From CAWFPR01 sp963817635 (GTDB taxonomy: Bacteria; Acidobacteriota; Vicinamibacteria; Vicinamibacterales; 2-12-FULL-66-21), in NCBI GenBank assembly GCA_963817635.1, contig CAWFPR010000016.1:1-64000 (forward strand): 64,000 nt of DNA. Direction: 5' to 3'. Below are positions 1 to 8,702 of this stretch, in pieces; the first letter of the stretch is position 1, and the number at the start of each line of letters is the position of its first letter. The position numbers and the translations under genes were made by a program. The notes beneath the pieces are model-generated. The model searched no databases. It saw only the letters and a list, made by a program, of their open reading frames with translations, and was not told the DNA's origin.

Positions 1-504
1 CTGAACAGCCTTCCGCGCTCAGCGCACCGTCTGACGTGCCCGCGCGGGCTTGCCGCCAAACGCCGACAGGACATCGAAGCCGACTACCGCTGGAGGGACC
101 TCGCGACGAGATCGCCGTCATTGCGATCACGTCGGAGTCGAGTGCCGCCCTGTTGCCGGTGGTGCGGAGCGGTCACAACTTCGCCGTCGCTGCTTGAGGC
201 ATGCTCCATCAGCGGGCCCTCCACGACCCCCGCTGCTGCATTCAGCGGCCGACGGTCCTGAAAGCCGATCCCTTTCGCCGTCCGGCCGGCGTGCCGGCGG
301 CGAGCCTATGGCGACGATCCGGCCGGCCGTGGCGCCGGCCTGCGAATCGGATTCGCCGACGAGCATCCTCTGGTCGCCGGCGAAGTCGGCGCGGATGCGT
401 TGCAACCCTCGCCATCACGTCGCGGACCTCCTTGCCCCGCAGCCCGAGCAACTCCGCGCCTGGACAGACGCCCCGCTGGCGGAACGTCGAGCCCGGATCA
501 ACCC
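1..504. other. Left edge, no recognisable gene
   Basis: Several overlapping open frames exist on both strands, but none has a family signature I recognise. On the minus strand, pieces in two frames between about 240 and 450 (around the phrase GLRGKEVRDVMARV) might be one protein broken by an indel, but I cannot name it. The stretch lies just downstream of the thioredoxin gene. Confidence 0.4.
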
Positions 505-930
505 TCAGGCGGCGAGCACCGGCCGTAACCGCTGCTCCAGCGCAGCGCGCGGAAGCGCGCCGACAACTCGGTCGACCTCGCTCCCATCCCGGATCACGAC
601 GAGCAACGGGATCGACTGCGCGCCAAACTTGGAAGCGAGTCCTGGATTCGTGTCAACGTCGACCTTCACGACCTTCAGGTGTCCCGCGTGACTCTGAGCG
701 AGGTCCTCGAGCACGGGCGAGATCATCCGACACGGCCCGCACCACGCCGCCCAGAAATCGACGACAACGGGCACGGACGCGGTCGTCTCGGCCGCGAACG
801 TGGCGCTGTCCGCGTCGACAACCCAAGGCAGAGTGGCCTTGCACCGCGGACAGCGCGGGACTCCGCGGTCGATCGGGGCGACGCGATTGCGCGCGTTGCA
901 ACTCGGGCAGCTGATGATCGTCACGATCAC
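505..930 (-). CDS. Thioredoxin with N-terminal zinc ribbon (TrxC/thioredoxin-2 type)
   Basis: A 141-residue cytoplasmic thiol-disulfide oxidoreductase. The N-terminal 35 residues carry a zinc ribbon with two CxxC pairs (CPSC and CPRC), typical of thioredoxin 2. The thioredoxin fold follows, with the active site WCGPC near residue 66 and the cis-proline segment SIPLLV near residue 108. The length is normal for the family. The start is GTG; another GTG two codons in is possible. The gene lies 42 bp downstream of the NERD-domain gene on the same strand, so the two may be co-transcribed. Zinc binding and redox activity are family knowledge, not shown here. The frame is intact. Confidence 0.93.
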   Translation of the reverse strand: MIVTIISCPSCNARNRVAPIDRGVPRCPRCKATLPWVVDADSATFAAETTASVPVVVDFWAAWCGPCRMISPVLEDLAQSHAGHLKVVKVDVDTNPGLASKFGAQSIPLLVVIRDGSEVDRVVGALPRAALEQRLRPVLAA

Positions 931-972
931 CAGGGTAGAGCGCGCCGGAGCAGCGCTCGCCTGGATCCGCCG

Positions 973-1439
973 TCAGCTGTTTGAACGGGCGTCTGGACCC
1001 GTCGCCGCCGCGACGCGAAGAACATGCGTGAACCGGTCGATCGAGACCACGACAACCTCGTGCTCAACGCGTTTGAGGCCACGCGCACGGACGAGACACA
1101 GGACTCCAAGCGCGCTGCGGCGTGCCCGTCTTCGCCGGCGCCGTGACAGCCGGCCAGTGGTCGGGCACCCTGCGAGATCGACCAGTCGTACGACCTGGTC
1201 TTCGTTTCGATCCCGACCGCAATTCTGGTTGGCGAGATCGCCGCCGAGTCAATGTCTCCCCCACCCCGCCACTGCAGCGAATGCCGCAGCCGCCAGCCCT
1301 CCGCCTCCAGCGACGCGGGCGCACGCCGCACGTCGTCCTCCGCGTGAGCACCGACGCGGCTGCGACCGGCGAGTAAGAGCCAGTGACGAGCGTAAAGGCC
1401 CAGTCCTACGGCTGCGAGGAGCAGCCGCGGCGAACTCAA
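973..1439 (-). CDS. NERD-domain (nuclease-related) protein, frameshifted
   Basis: The N-terminal frame has a hydrophobic first helix (about residues 4-25) and then the NERD core with GDIDS and IETKTRSYD, the acidic/lysine positions expected of this predicted endonuclease-like domain. About base 1,193, right after TRSYD, the frame changes by one base. The conserved C-terminal half then continues in the next frame (SALGVLCLVRARGLKRVEHE, later VVVVSIDRF) and stops at 973. The uncorrected frame would run on to 927 as arginine-rich junk. The reconstructed protein is about 155 residues, close to the short actinobacterial NERD proteins. NERD proteins are poorly characterised, so the role is unknown. 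A one-base sequencing error fits better than decay because both halves are well preserved. Confidence 0.7.
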
Positions 1440-1798
1440 GGGCCCCTGCGCTCGCGGTCACAGCCCGAGCAGCGCGACATTAACTCTTCCCAGGTCCGCT
1501 TGGCCGGCGTGGCAGAGCCGAAGGTACTGCTGGCGATGCGCGCAGTTCACGCTGCTCTCTGGCTCAGCGGGGCAGCTGGCGATCGACCATGTGCCGACGT
1601 TTCCACTGCCCAGGACGCTCTGAGGACCCCGCCGATGGACCCCTGGCCCGGGTCGATTTGATTAACCCCGTGAGCCGCTCCACGGCGTTAAACCCAGCGG
1701 AAATGTCCTTAAACCAGCCAAATTCGACCTGGTCACCTCCTCAAGCTTTCCGCTGATTTCCAGGGTTTTTACCGTCCACTGGGCGCGATGCGGTATCG
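1440..1798. other. Gap without recognisable gene
   Basis: Only GC-biased shadow frames are visible here, with no plausible ribosome binding site and no family motif. The stretch ends where the tRNA 3' fragment begins. A usual tRNA-Gly 5' half (acceptor strand and D-arm) is not present in the last 40 bases. Confidence 0.5.
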
Positions 1799-1844
1799 CT
1801 TGCCATGCAGAAGGTCGAGGGTTCGAGTCCCTTCAGCCGCTTCA
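1799..1844 (+). tRNA. 3' half of tRNA-Gly(GCC), probable attachment-site remnant
   Basis: The sequence contains an anticodon loop TTGCCAT (anticodon GCC), the 3' anticodon strand GCAGA, a T-arm GAGGG-TTCGAGT-CCCTT, the acceptor strand CAGCCGC, discriminator T and a degenerate TCA end. This matches the 3' half of a bacterial tRNA-Gly(GCC). The 5' half is missing: the bases before the loop cannot pair with GCAGA, and there is no D-arm or matching acceptor strand. A tRNA 3' end with its terminator but no 5' half is the classic footprint of an element integrated at a tRNA gene. A serine recombinase lies about 900 bp downstream. An ordinary partial deletion is the alternative. Confidence 0.75.
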
Positions 1845-1849
1845 CAAAA

Positions 1850-1875
1850 CCCCCGGTAATCCGGGGTTTTTTGTT
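1850..1875 (+). terminator. Rho-independent terminator after tRNA fragment
   Basis: A CCCCGG-TAAT-CCGGGG hairpin is followed by a run of six T, immediately downstream of the tRNA 3' end. It reads as a terminator on the plus strand; the A-run on the other side could let it work in both directions. Confidence 0.8.
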
Positions 1876-1922
1876 ACTCGATGCCCGGCTCTGGACGCAC
1901 CAGTCAGGCGTTTTCAGCGCTC

Positions 1923-2040
1923 GTTCCGGATTGGTTCCGGAAACCGTGCTCTCCAAGCGGCCCTTTGACTGCGCCTCATGCCCCCAATGAGGGCCGTTGC
2001 TGCTGTCTTGACCACTCGATTCCGGAATGTTCCGGAAACC
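1923..2040. repeat. Two direct copies of a TTCCGGA...TTCCGGAAACC motif
   Basis: Positions 1924-1945 and 2020-2040 carry nearly the same 21-22 base motif, each built from two TTCCGGA palindromic boxes and ending in GGAAACC. They lie 96 bp apart between the tRNA fragment and the broken repeat-family gene. They could be binding sites for a recombinase or regulator; nothing in the sequence proves this. Confidence 0.55.
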
Positions 2041-2297
2041 AGGACGGCTCGTGTGCACACGTTCGGCGCGGCCGGGTTTCGACCGTTCAGGCGTTTCGCC
2101 GATGGATCTTGTTCTCTCGGTCCGCATGGCCGGCTCTTGGTTCTAGGTACAGGGTTTCCGTCGCCGCGGCCGTTTGCAGTGGCCCCACCGCGGACGTCCG
2201 CGGCCATTCCGGGCCTGAATCTCGATTTGCACGTAGGTTCCTGAGGGCTGGTCCGTATTGCTGGGCGATTGCTGATCACGGCTGGCCGCCCCGCGCG

Positions 2298-2675
2298 TCA
2301 CGAAGGACGATCAGGCGATCGGCGCCCTTCATCTCCAGCCTCGACACGCTGCTTTGCTGCCGCCGCGCGTGCTGCTTTCCAGCTCCCGTAGACGTCGGTC
2401 ACGACGCTCGCGGATGGCCAGTCGCCTCCGCTGAGTCGCTCGAGCGCCTCTCCCCCACGTCGTTGGGCGTGCGTGCGCGACCAGTCATAGGACGACGGCA
2501 CCGGCCGTGGCGAGCGCGCCACACGCGCATCGCATCGAGCACGCGCTCACGCGTCCAGCGCCGCTCGATCGCGCCCGGGTGACACGCCTTGCAAAGGCGT
2601 AGGCGTCGCCTTTGCCGTTGCGCGGCTGCGTATAGGCGCCGCAGCCCCGGCACACCCCTGGTGGCGGGCCTTGAC
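2298..2675 (-). pseudogene. Broken HTH/zinc-ribbon/homing-endonuclease-associated-repeat protein
   Basis: Three minus-strand frames join into one recognisable protein. It begins with a zinc-ribbon piece (CRGCG..., NGKGDAYAF, CKACHPGAI), then a repeat unit (WTRERVLDAMRVWRARHG), then SSYDWSRTHAQRRGGEALE and WPSASVVTDVYGSWKAARAA. This is the homing-endonuclease-associated repeat architecture, seen again at 17,242-18,022. There are at least two frame changes and no N-terminal HTH in this copy. The molecular role of the family is unknown; the repeat is named for its company with HNH homing endonucleases. The gap up to the recombinase start at 2747 holds only that gene's leader. Confidence 0.6.
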
Positions 2676-2746
2676 CGCCCGGGCCTTCTCCCCCGTGGGG
2701 TCCTAAGCGCCTAAAGGGCGTTAGTCTCCCCGTTGAGAGGGGTCGT

Positions 2747-4149
2747 ATGTCGAAGCTCAGAGATGTCGTGGTCGTCCGGGTGAGCGAGAAGGGCGACCGG
2801 GAGGACGAGCGCTTTCACTCGCCTGAGGTGCAGATCGAGGCGGCCAGGCGGTGGGCGAGGGATCGTGGTGAGCGGCTTGTTGCCTCGCCGATTCCCGAGA
2901 TTGACGTCAGTGGCAGGCTGCCGCTGTCTAGGCGCCCGGGCCTGTTGGCGGCGATCGAGATGATCGAGGCCGGCCCGGCCGATCAGCTTGTGGTGGCGTA
3001 TTTCGATCGGCTGGTGCGTTCGCTCAAGGTTCAGCTGGAGGTGATCGAGCGGGTGGAGAGGGCGGGCGGGGAGATCTTCGCGCTGGACCACGGCAAGCTC
3101 ACGAACGGCACGGCGGCGCAGCGCCTGTCGACGAACATGCTCGGCTCGGTGTTCCAATACTTTGCTGAGATCACGGGCGAGAAGGTCACGGCGGCTCAGG
3201 CGCGGGCGGTGGCGCGGGGTGTCTACCCGCACCCGAGGATCCCGGTCGGGTATGTGCGCGGCGAGAACGGCGTGCTGACAGTGGAGCCCGCGACGGCGAG
3301 GGTCGTGGTGCAGGCGTTCAGGCGTCGCGATCGCGGCGCCTCGCTGGTGGAGATTCAGGCGTGGCTGGCCGGGAACGGGATCGAGCGCGCGCTCTCCGGT
3401 GTGGCCTGGATGCTGCGCTCGCGGATGTACCTGGGTGAGATCCACTTCGGTGAGCTGCACAACACGCACGCTCACGAGGCGATCGTGAAGGATCGCGGGC
3501 TGTTTGAGCGGGTGCAGCGGCGGAGGGTATCGCGCGGGCGCCAAGCCAAGTCCGAGCGGCTGCTGGCGCGTCTGGGGGTGTTGCGGTGCGGGACGTGCGA
3601 CTCGCGGATGGTGATCAACAGCTGACAGCGGCAGCTACCGCTGCGGCGACACGAGCGCGGACCGCTGCCAGCGGCGAGCGGCGGTCAAGGCCGACCGGGT
3701 CGAGGAGATGGTGCTGGACGCGGTCCGGGCGTACTCGGCCACGGCCGACGCGCCCCGACATGGGTCGCGCAGGCGGCAGATCCGCGAGTCCGACGAGGCG
3801 ATCGAACGCGCCAACGCGGATCTCGATAACACGATTCGGCAGCTCGGCGAGCTTGGATTGTTGGGCCGGCCCGCGAGCCAGGAGAGCTTGGAGAAACTCG
3901 CCAAGACGCTCGATGACGCGCACACCGCCCGGGCCCGACTCGGCGATAGGCGGCGAGAGCAACATCATCGGTCCTGACGAGATCGACAAGCTGCGCGAAC
4001 CCGCGAAGCGCTTAGCGGCTTGGCGACGGCTGATCACCGACACCGTCGAGTCGGTTACGGTCGCGCCGGCGATGACGGCCGATAGTCGCCCGAGTCGCCT
4101 CTGGGACCCTCGCCGGATCGACATCAGGTTCCTCGGCCAGCATCCATGA
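2747..4149 (+). CDS. Large serine recombinase/integrase, frameshifted
   Basis: The first 292 codons form a continuous serine recombinase. There is an N-terminal resolvase-type catalytic fold (VVVVRVSEKGDREDERF with the candidate nucleophile serine, then VVAYFDRLVRS), a recombinase domain (VPIGYV-like IPVGYVRGENG, WMLRSRMYLGE) and the start of the zinc beta-ribbon (LRCGTCDSRM). The frame then shifts near 3,630-3,700. A coiled-coil stretch follows in a second frame (IRESDEAIERANADLDNTIR), and near 3,950 a third frame supplies the C-terminus (DEIDKLREPAKRLAAWRRLI...). The reconstructed length of about 467 residues is normal for a large serine integrase. A good ribosome site (GAGAGGGG) precedes the ATG. 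It could integrate or excise an element using the nearby tRNA-Gly fragment, but tRNA use by serine integrases is less common than by tyrosine ones. The shifts may be sequencing error or decay. Confidence 0.8.
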
Positions 4150-4692
4150 GAAAGCCGCCGGCAGCGACTTCTCGCGCGTCCGTCGACCCTCGGGTCGTAC
4201 GATTCGCACACCTCTGCCGACGGTCGCGGAGTCGGACATCGTCGCCGGGCACGACTCCGCAACCGAGCGAGAAGCAGCTGAGCGAGATTGGCGTACCGGC
4301 GGTGCGAGATTCGTCCGTCGGGGAGGCGCGACGCCGCGAGCCGGCGGTCGTCTGTCAGCAGCCGCCGGTTGTGGGGAGCACACAGTTCGGTGATCGCCGG
4401 CAGTCACGACCACGCAGTCGACGCGACTATCGGAACCGTGGCGAAGCGATAGCGCCGGCGATGGGAGGCGGCGCGATCGAGTCGTCGCCGAAGGGAAAGC
4501 GCGTAGCGACGCCCGTCGAGCGTCAAAAGGAGTCATGAGGATCGCCGGCCGGCGGCGCCTGCTCCACGCCTGGAGCAGCAGCGCCGACGTCGTGGCCCTT
4601 ATGCTCGGCTGAGCGGCAGTCTCGCTGCCGCTGGCTCGGCCCTACAACAAGGTAAGGGGGTCCCTCCCGGCTACTCCGACTCAGTTGGCCCT
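4150..4692. other. Gap without recognisable gene
   Basis: Arginine- and proline-rich shadow frames run in both directions with no domain motif or credible ribosome site. It separates the recombinase from the convergent alcohol dehydrogenase. I see no clear terminator or repeat. Confidence 0.5.
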
Positions 4693-5778
4693 CTAGGGCT
4701 TGAGCACGATCCGCGCGGGGACTCGGGCGGCTTCGACGTCGGCGATCGCCTCGTTCACTTGGTCGAGTGGTCGCGTTTCGCGGATCACGCGTGTCTTGCC
4801 GGCGGCGTGGAGCTCGAATACCTCGCGCAGGTCCTTTCGGGTGCCGACGATCGAGCCCGCGATCGTGATCCCGTTGAGCACGGTCTCGAAGATCGGGAGC
4901 TTGACCTCGTTGTCGGCTGGCAGCGCGACGAACACGAGCGTCCCGCCGCGCCGCAGCGACGCATACGCCTGCTCGAAGGCACGAGGCGAGACGGCCAGAG
5001 CGATTGCCTGGTCGGCGCCGCCGAGCCGCTGGATCGCTTCGACCGGGTCTTCCTGCTTGGCGTTGATTGTGAACTCGGCGCCGAGCTCGCGCGCGAGCTC
5101 GAGCTTCTCATCGACCAGGTCGACCGCGACGACCCGACCTCCGGCGATCGCCGCGTACTGGATCGCGAGGTGTCCCAAACCGCCGACGCCGAACACGGCA
5201 ACGAAATCAGAGGAGCGCGTGCCCGCAACCTTGACCGCCTTGTAGGTGGTCACGCCGGCGCACGCGAGCGGCGCGGCGTCGAACGGGTCGACGCCCTCGG
5301 GGACCTTGACGACGTAGCGGGCGTAGGCGACCGCGTACTCGCCCCAGCCGCCGTCGATCGAGTAGCCCATCATCTCCTGCTCGTGGCACAGCGTCTCCCA
5401 GCCGTCGGCGCAGTAGTTGCAGCAGCCGCACGCGTAGCCGAGCCAGGGCATCGCGACGCGGTCACCGATGGCAACCTTGTGAGTGAGGTCACCGACGGCG
5501 TGCTCGCCGGGCGCGAGCTCGGTGACGATGCCGACGCCCTCGTGGCCGGGTATGAACGGCGGTGAGGGCTTGATCGGCCAGTCGCCGTTCGCGGCGTGAA
5601 TGTCGGTGTGGCAGAGGCCGCAACACTCGACCTTCACGCGCACCTGTCCCGGACCGAGCTCTGGCATCGGGACCTGCTCAACGGTCAATGGGCTGCCGAA
5701 CTCATGGACGACCGCGGCGCGGTAGGTAGTAGGTGGGGCCTCTGCGGAGTGGGCCTCGGGAACGGACCTGGTGGCCAT
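4693..5778 (-). CDS. adhP: Zinc-dependent alcohol dehydrogenase (AdhP type)
   Basis: A 361-residue medium-chain dehydrogenase that oxidises primary alcohols to aldehydes with NAD. The catalytic zinc ligands are in CGLCHTD and GHEG near residues 40-70. The structural zinc site is the four-cysteine loop CGCCNYCADGWETLC. The Rossmann motif GVGGLGHLAIQYA is near residue 185. The open frame extends 78 codons upstream, but the ATG chosen here has a strong ribosome site (AGGAAGAAGG) and starts the normal family N-terminus. It lies in the same direction and downstream of DUF779 and aldehyde dehydrogenase genes, so alcohol to aldehyde to acid is the likely combined job. Confidence 0.95.
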   Translation of the reverse strand: MATRSVPEAHSAEAPPTTYRAAVVHEFGSPLTVEQVPMPELGPGQVRVKVECCGLCHTDIHAANGDWPIKPSPPFIPGHEGVGIVTELAPGEHAVGDLTHKVAIGDRVAMPWLGYACGCCNYCADGWETLCHEQEMMGYSIDGGWGEYAVAYARYVVKVPEGVDPFDAAPLACAGVTTYKAVKVAGTRSSDFVAVFGVGGLGHLAIQYAAIAGGRVVAVDLVDEKLELARELGAEFTINAKQEDPVEAIQRLGGADQAIALAVSPRAFEQAYASLRRGGTLVFVALPADNEVKLPIFETVLNGITIAGSIVGTRKDLREVFELHAAGKTRVIRETRPLDQVNEAIADVEAARVPARIVLKP

Positions 5779-5983
5779 GGTTACCTTCTTCCTTCTGGGT
5801 TGGTGGTCGGCCTCGGTGAGGCTCGGTTGGTCGGCCCGGGGTTCTGCGTGTTGCAAGCAAGACGACCAGTGCGAGCAGGACGAGCGAGCCCAGCACGATC
5901 GCGACGATCCTCCCGCCGCGGCCGGCTGTCGGATCGCGACCGGTCGCGCTCGATCATCGAGGAGCCGTAAGCGCCGGAGCTCG

Positions 5984-6334
5984 TCACGGCGTGCGAGAGA
6001 TGAAATGCACACCGTCGAGCCCCTCGAGCGAGAAGCCCTCGGCGGCGCCCGACGCGACGTCGATCAGGAACCGGGGCCTGCCCCAGCGTTCGTACTGGTC
6101 TGAGTCGATATAGAACGACGCGCCTCCGATCTCCCCCAAACGCACGTCGTGGGGCCCGGCCGGCAGCTCGCCGTCCTTCAGGCAGAGTGGGGAGGTGCCA
6201 TCGCAGCACCCCCCAGACTGGAAGAACATCAGCGGCCCGTGGGCGGCCTCGAGGCGACGGATCACCTCGAGCGCCGCCGGCGTTACTGTGACTGGCGCCC
6301 GCGTCTCTTCAGCTGCGTCAGAGCGTGGGTCCAC
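5984..6334 (-). CDS. DUF779 family protein
   Basis: A 116-residue protein of the DUF779 family. Conserved features are FQSGGCCDGTSPLC near residue 39 (a cysteine pair plus a third cysteine, possibly metal or redox active), DVRLGEIGGASFYID, and the C-terminal FSLEGLDGVHFIS. DUF779 genes are commonly found beside acetaldehyde/aldehyde dehydrogenase genes, as here, where the aldehyde dehydrogenase ends 3 bp downstream of this start on the same strand. The biochemical function is not known; an accessory role in aldehyde handling is inferred from context. The 205 bp between this gene and adhP contain only a doubtful small hydrophobic frame. Confidence 0.9.
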   Translation of the reverse strand: MDPRSDAAEETRAPVTVTPAALEVIRRLEAAHGPLMFFQSGGCCDGTSPLCLKDGELPAGPHDVRLGEIGGASFYIDSDQYERWGRPRFLIDVASGAAEGFSLEGLDGVHFISRTP

Positions 6335-6336
6335 AA

Positions 6337-7875
6337 TTAGAAGAACCCCATCGGGTTGGGGTCATAGCTGACGAGCAGGCACTTGGTCTGTGAGTAGTGC
6401 TCGAGCATCATCCGGTGGTTCTCGCGACCCACGCCCGAGCTCTTGTAGCCGCCGAACGCGGCGTGCGCCGGGTAGTGGTGGAAGCAGTTGGTCCACACGC
6501 GACCGGCCTTGATCGCACGACCCATCCGGAACGCGCGACTGCCGTCACGGGTCCACACGCCGGCGCCGAGGCCGTACAGCGTGTCGTTGGCGATCTCCAG
6601 CGCCTCGGCCTCGTCGCGGAACGTCGTCACTGCGAGTACCGGCCCGAAGATCTCCTCCTGGAACACGCGCATCTTGTTATGCCCCTTCACCACGGTCGGC
6701 TCGAAGTAGTAGCCGCCCGCGAGGCGTCCGTTCAGCCCCGGGCGCTGACCGCCGATCAGCACCTCGGCACCCTCGTCGCGACCGATCTTCACGTAGCTCT
6801 CGATCTTCTCGCGCTGCGCGCTTGAGACCTGCGCGCCGATCATCGTGTCGCGGTCGAGCGGGTCGCCCTGCTTGATCGCGCGGATCCGCTCCAGGCAGCG
6901 CTCCATGAACTCGTCGTAGATCGACTCGTGAATCAACGCCCGCGACGGGCACGTGCACACCTCGCCCTTGTTGAACGCGTACAGCACGAGCCCCTCGATC
7001 GCCTTGTCCAGGAACGCGTCGTCGGCGGCCATCACATCCTCGAAGAAGATGTTCGGCGACTTGCCGCCGAGCTCGGTCGTCGACGGGATCAGGTTCTGCG
7101 CGGCGTAGCTCATGATCAGCCGGCCGGTAACCGTCTCACCCGTGAACGCGACCTTCGCGATCCGCTTGTTCGACGCCAGCGCCTTGCCGATCTCCGCGCC
7201 CGGACCGGTGACGATGTTCAGCACGCCAGGCGGGAGGATCTCGGCGATCACCTCGGCGAACTTGAGGATCGACCACGGCGTCGGAGTCGCGGGCTTCAGC
7301 ACCGTGCAGTTCCCCGCCGCCAGCGCCGGAGCGATCTTCCACGCCGCCATCAGGATCGGAAAGTTGAACGGAATGATCTGCCCGACGACACCCAGCGGCT
7401 CCTGGAAGTGATACGCGTAGGTCTGATCGTCGATCTCTGAGATCCGCCCCTCCTCAGCGCGGACCGCCCCGGCGAAGTAGCGAAAGTGATCGGCTGCGAG
7501 CGGAATGTCGGCCGCGAGCGTCTCGCGCACCGGCTTGCCGTTCTCATAGCTCTCCGCCACCGCCAGCATCTCGAGGTTCTCCTCGATCGCATCCGCAACC
7601 GCGTTTAGGACGGCGGCACGCTCGGCCGGCGAGCGCCCGCCCCACTCGTCCTTGGCCGCATGCGCCGCGTCGAGCGCCAGCTCGATGTCCTGCGCACCGG
7701 AATGCGCGACCTCGCAGAACGGCTCGCCCGTCGACGGCGTGACGTTCTCTCGATACTCGCCGGTGCTTGGGGCGATCCAGGCCCCGCCGATGAAGTTCTC
7801 GTAGCGCTCTCTGAGCGCTACCGGGCTGCCGGACTCGCCCGGCGCCGCGTAAGCGGTTGACTCGACAGTCGACAT
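6337..7875 (-). CDS. NAD-dependent aldehyde dehydrogenase (acetaldehyde type)
   Basis: A 512-residue aldehyde dehydrogenase. Visible hallmarks are IIPFNFPILMAAWKIAPALA (cofactor-binding region), VAFTGETVTGR, the general base in TELGGKSPNI, and the nucleophile in NKGEVCTCPSRALI, whose CTCPSRAL pattern is typical of the ExaC/AldB acetaldehyde subgroup. The C-terminus ends DPNPMGFF, also common in that group. The open frame begins 33 codons earlier, but the ATG used here follows a good AAGGGAG ribosome site and gives the family N-terminus. It heads the leftward operon with DUF779 and adhP. The frame is intact. Confidence 0.95.
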   Translation of the reverse strand: MSTVESTAYAAPGESGSPVALRERYENFIGGAWIAPSTGEYRENVTPSTGEPFCEVAHSGAQDIELALDAAHAAKDEWGGRSPAERAAVLNAVADAIEENLEMLAVAESYENGKPVRETLAADIPLAADHFRYFAGAVRAEEGRISEIDDQTYAYHFQEPLGVVGQIIPFNFPILMAAWKIAPALAAGNCTVLKPATPTPWSILKFAEVIAEILPPGVLNIVTGPGAEIGKALASNKRIAKVAFTGETVTGRLIMSYAAQNLIPSTTELGGKSPNIFFEDVMAADDAFLDKAIEGLVLYAFNKGEVCTCPSRALIHESIYDEFMERCLERIRAIKQGDPLDRDTMIGAQVSSAQREKIESYVKIGRDEGAEVLIGGQRPGLNGRLAGGYYFEPTVVKGHNKMRVFQEEIFGPVLAVTTFRDEAEALEIANDTLYGLGAGVWTRDGSRAFRMGRAIKAGRVWTNCFHHYPAHAAFGGYKSSGVGRENHRMMLEHYSQTKCLLVSYDPNPMGFF

Positions 7876-8702
7876 CTGGGGCTCCCTTGGAAGGACGGTG
7901 GTTTGTCCGAACCGGTAGTGGCCAGACCCCGCAATCGCAACCAGTTGCCCCGCTCTCCGCCTCACGACACACATCGCGCCGTCGGCGGCTGTCGGGCTAG
8001 GGCTGAGGATGCTGGCCGCAGGGCCAGCTGACTACGCCAGAGTACTCCTATTGAACGCTGCTGGGTGGACGCCGCCCGCAACTTAATAACCGGATCGTGC
8101 AGTGACCGATCGCACCGCGGCGCGCTCCCCAGGCGGGATTCCGGGCTAAGCAGGGCTTCGGCGACCTCAACCCCGTCCGGTCCACAACGGAGGGCGGCCT
8201 CGTGCTCGACATGCGAGTGCTAATCGAGCGCCGACGCCCCGACCAAGTCAAGACTTGTTGACGGGCTTCGTTAGAAAGGCGAGCACGTCCGCAACACCGA
8301 GCGAGCGTCACGCAGCAGCGCCTCGGTGCGCTTCATCTCCGCCAGCACGGCGGTCGGATCAGACGGACTCATCCCGGCCTCGCCGCCGGGGGGTAGGGGT
8401 AGCCGCTCCCCAACCCGCTCTACGTGACGGCCTTCAGCCGTCCAGGGTGGTGCACTGACCCCTTGAGCCCAAGCTCATTTATGAGACGCCACCGGGCCGG
8501 GGTCTGCGCGGCCGCCCGCCGCCGGCTACGCCGCCCGCAGCGCCGCATGCCACCAGCCGCGGGCGTCCCTCGGCTTCCCGCTCGCTGACGCTTGGCGCGA
8601 TGGCGGCGGCTTGGTGGTTTGATGGTCGGGCCGGGCCACTGGAGACCCGCATTTGAGCCGGGGCGGGATGACGCCGGCCGCCGTAGCGTAGGGTTGCTCT
8701 AT
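7876..8702. other. Intergenic region between divergent genes, no gene seen
   Basis: This 827-bp stretch separates the divergent aldehyde dehydrogenase and SDR genes. It should hold their promoters and possibly a lost regulator. The open frames inside (for example around 8,050-8,310 on the minus strand) have no family signature. I found no convincing promoter pair or operator. Confidence 0.45.

Noticed and set aside
1741..2127. Minus-strand ORF of 128 codons
   Set aside because: Its only familiar text (LKGLEPSTFCMA) is the antisense reading of the tRNA-Gly 3' end, a common spurious ORF.
5702..5896. Small hydrophobic protein between adhP and DUF779
   Set aside because: It has one hydrophobic stretch (VLGSLVLLALVVLLA), but no ribosome site is clear, the start would be GTG, and it overlaps the adhP start by 77 bases. 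It may be real; the evidence is too thin to list.
8048..8458. Open frames upstream of the SDR gene
   Set aside because: No family match, biased composition, and both strands are open, as expected in GC-rich non-coding DNA.
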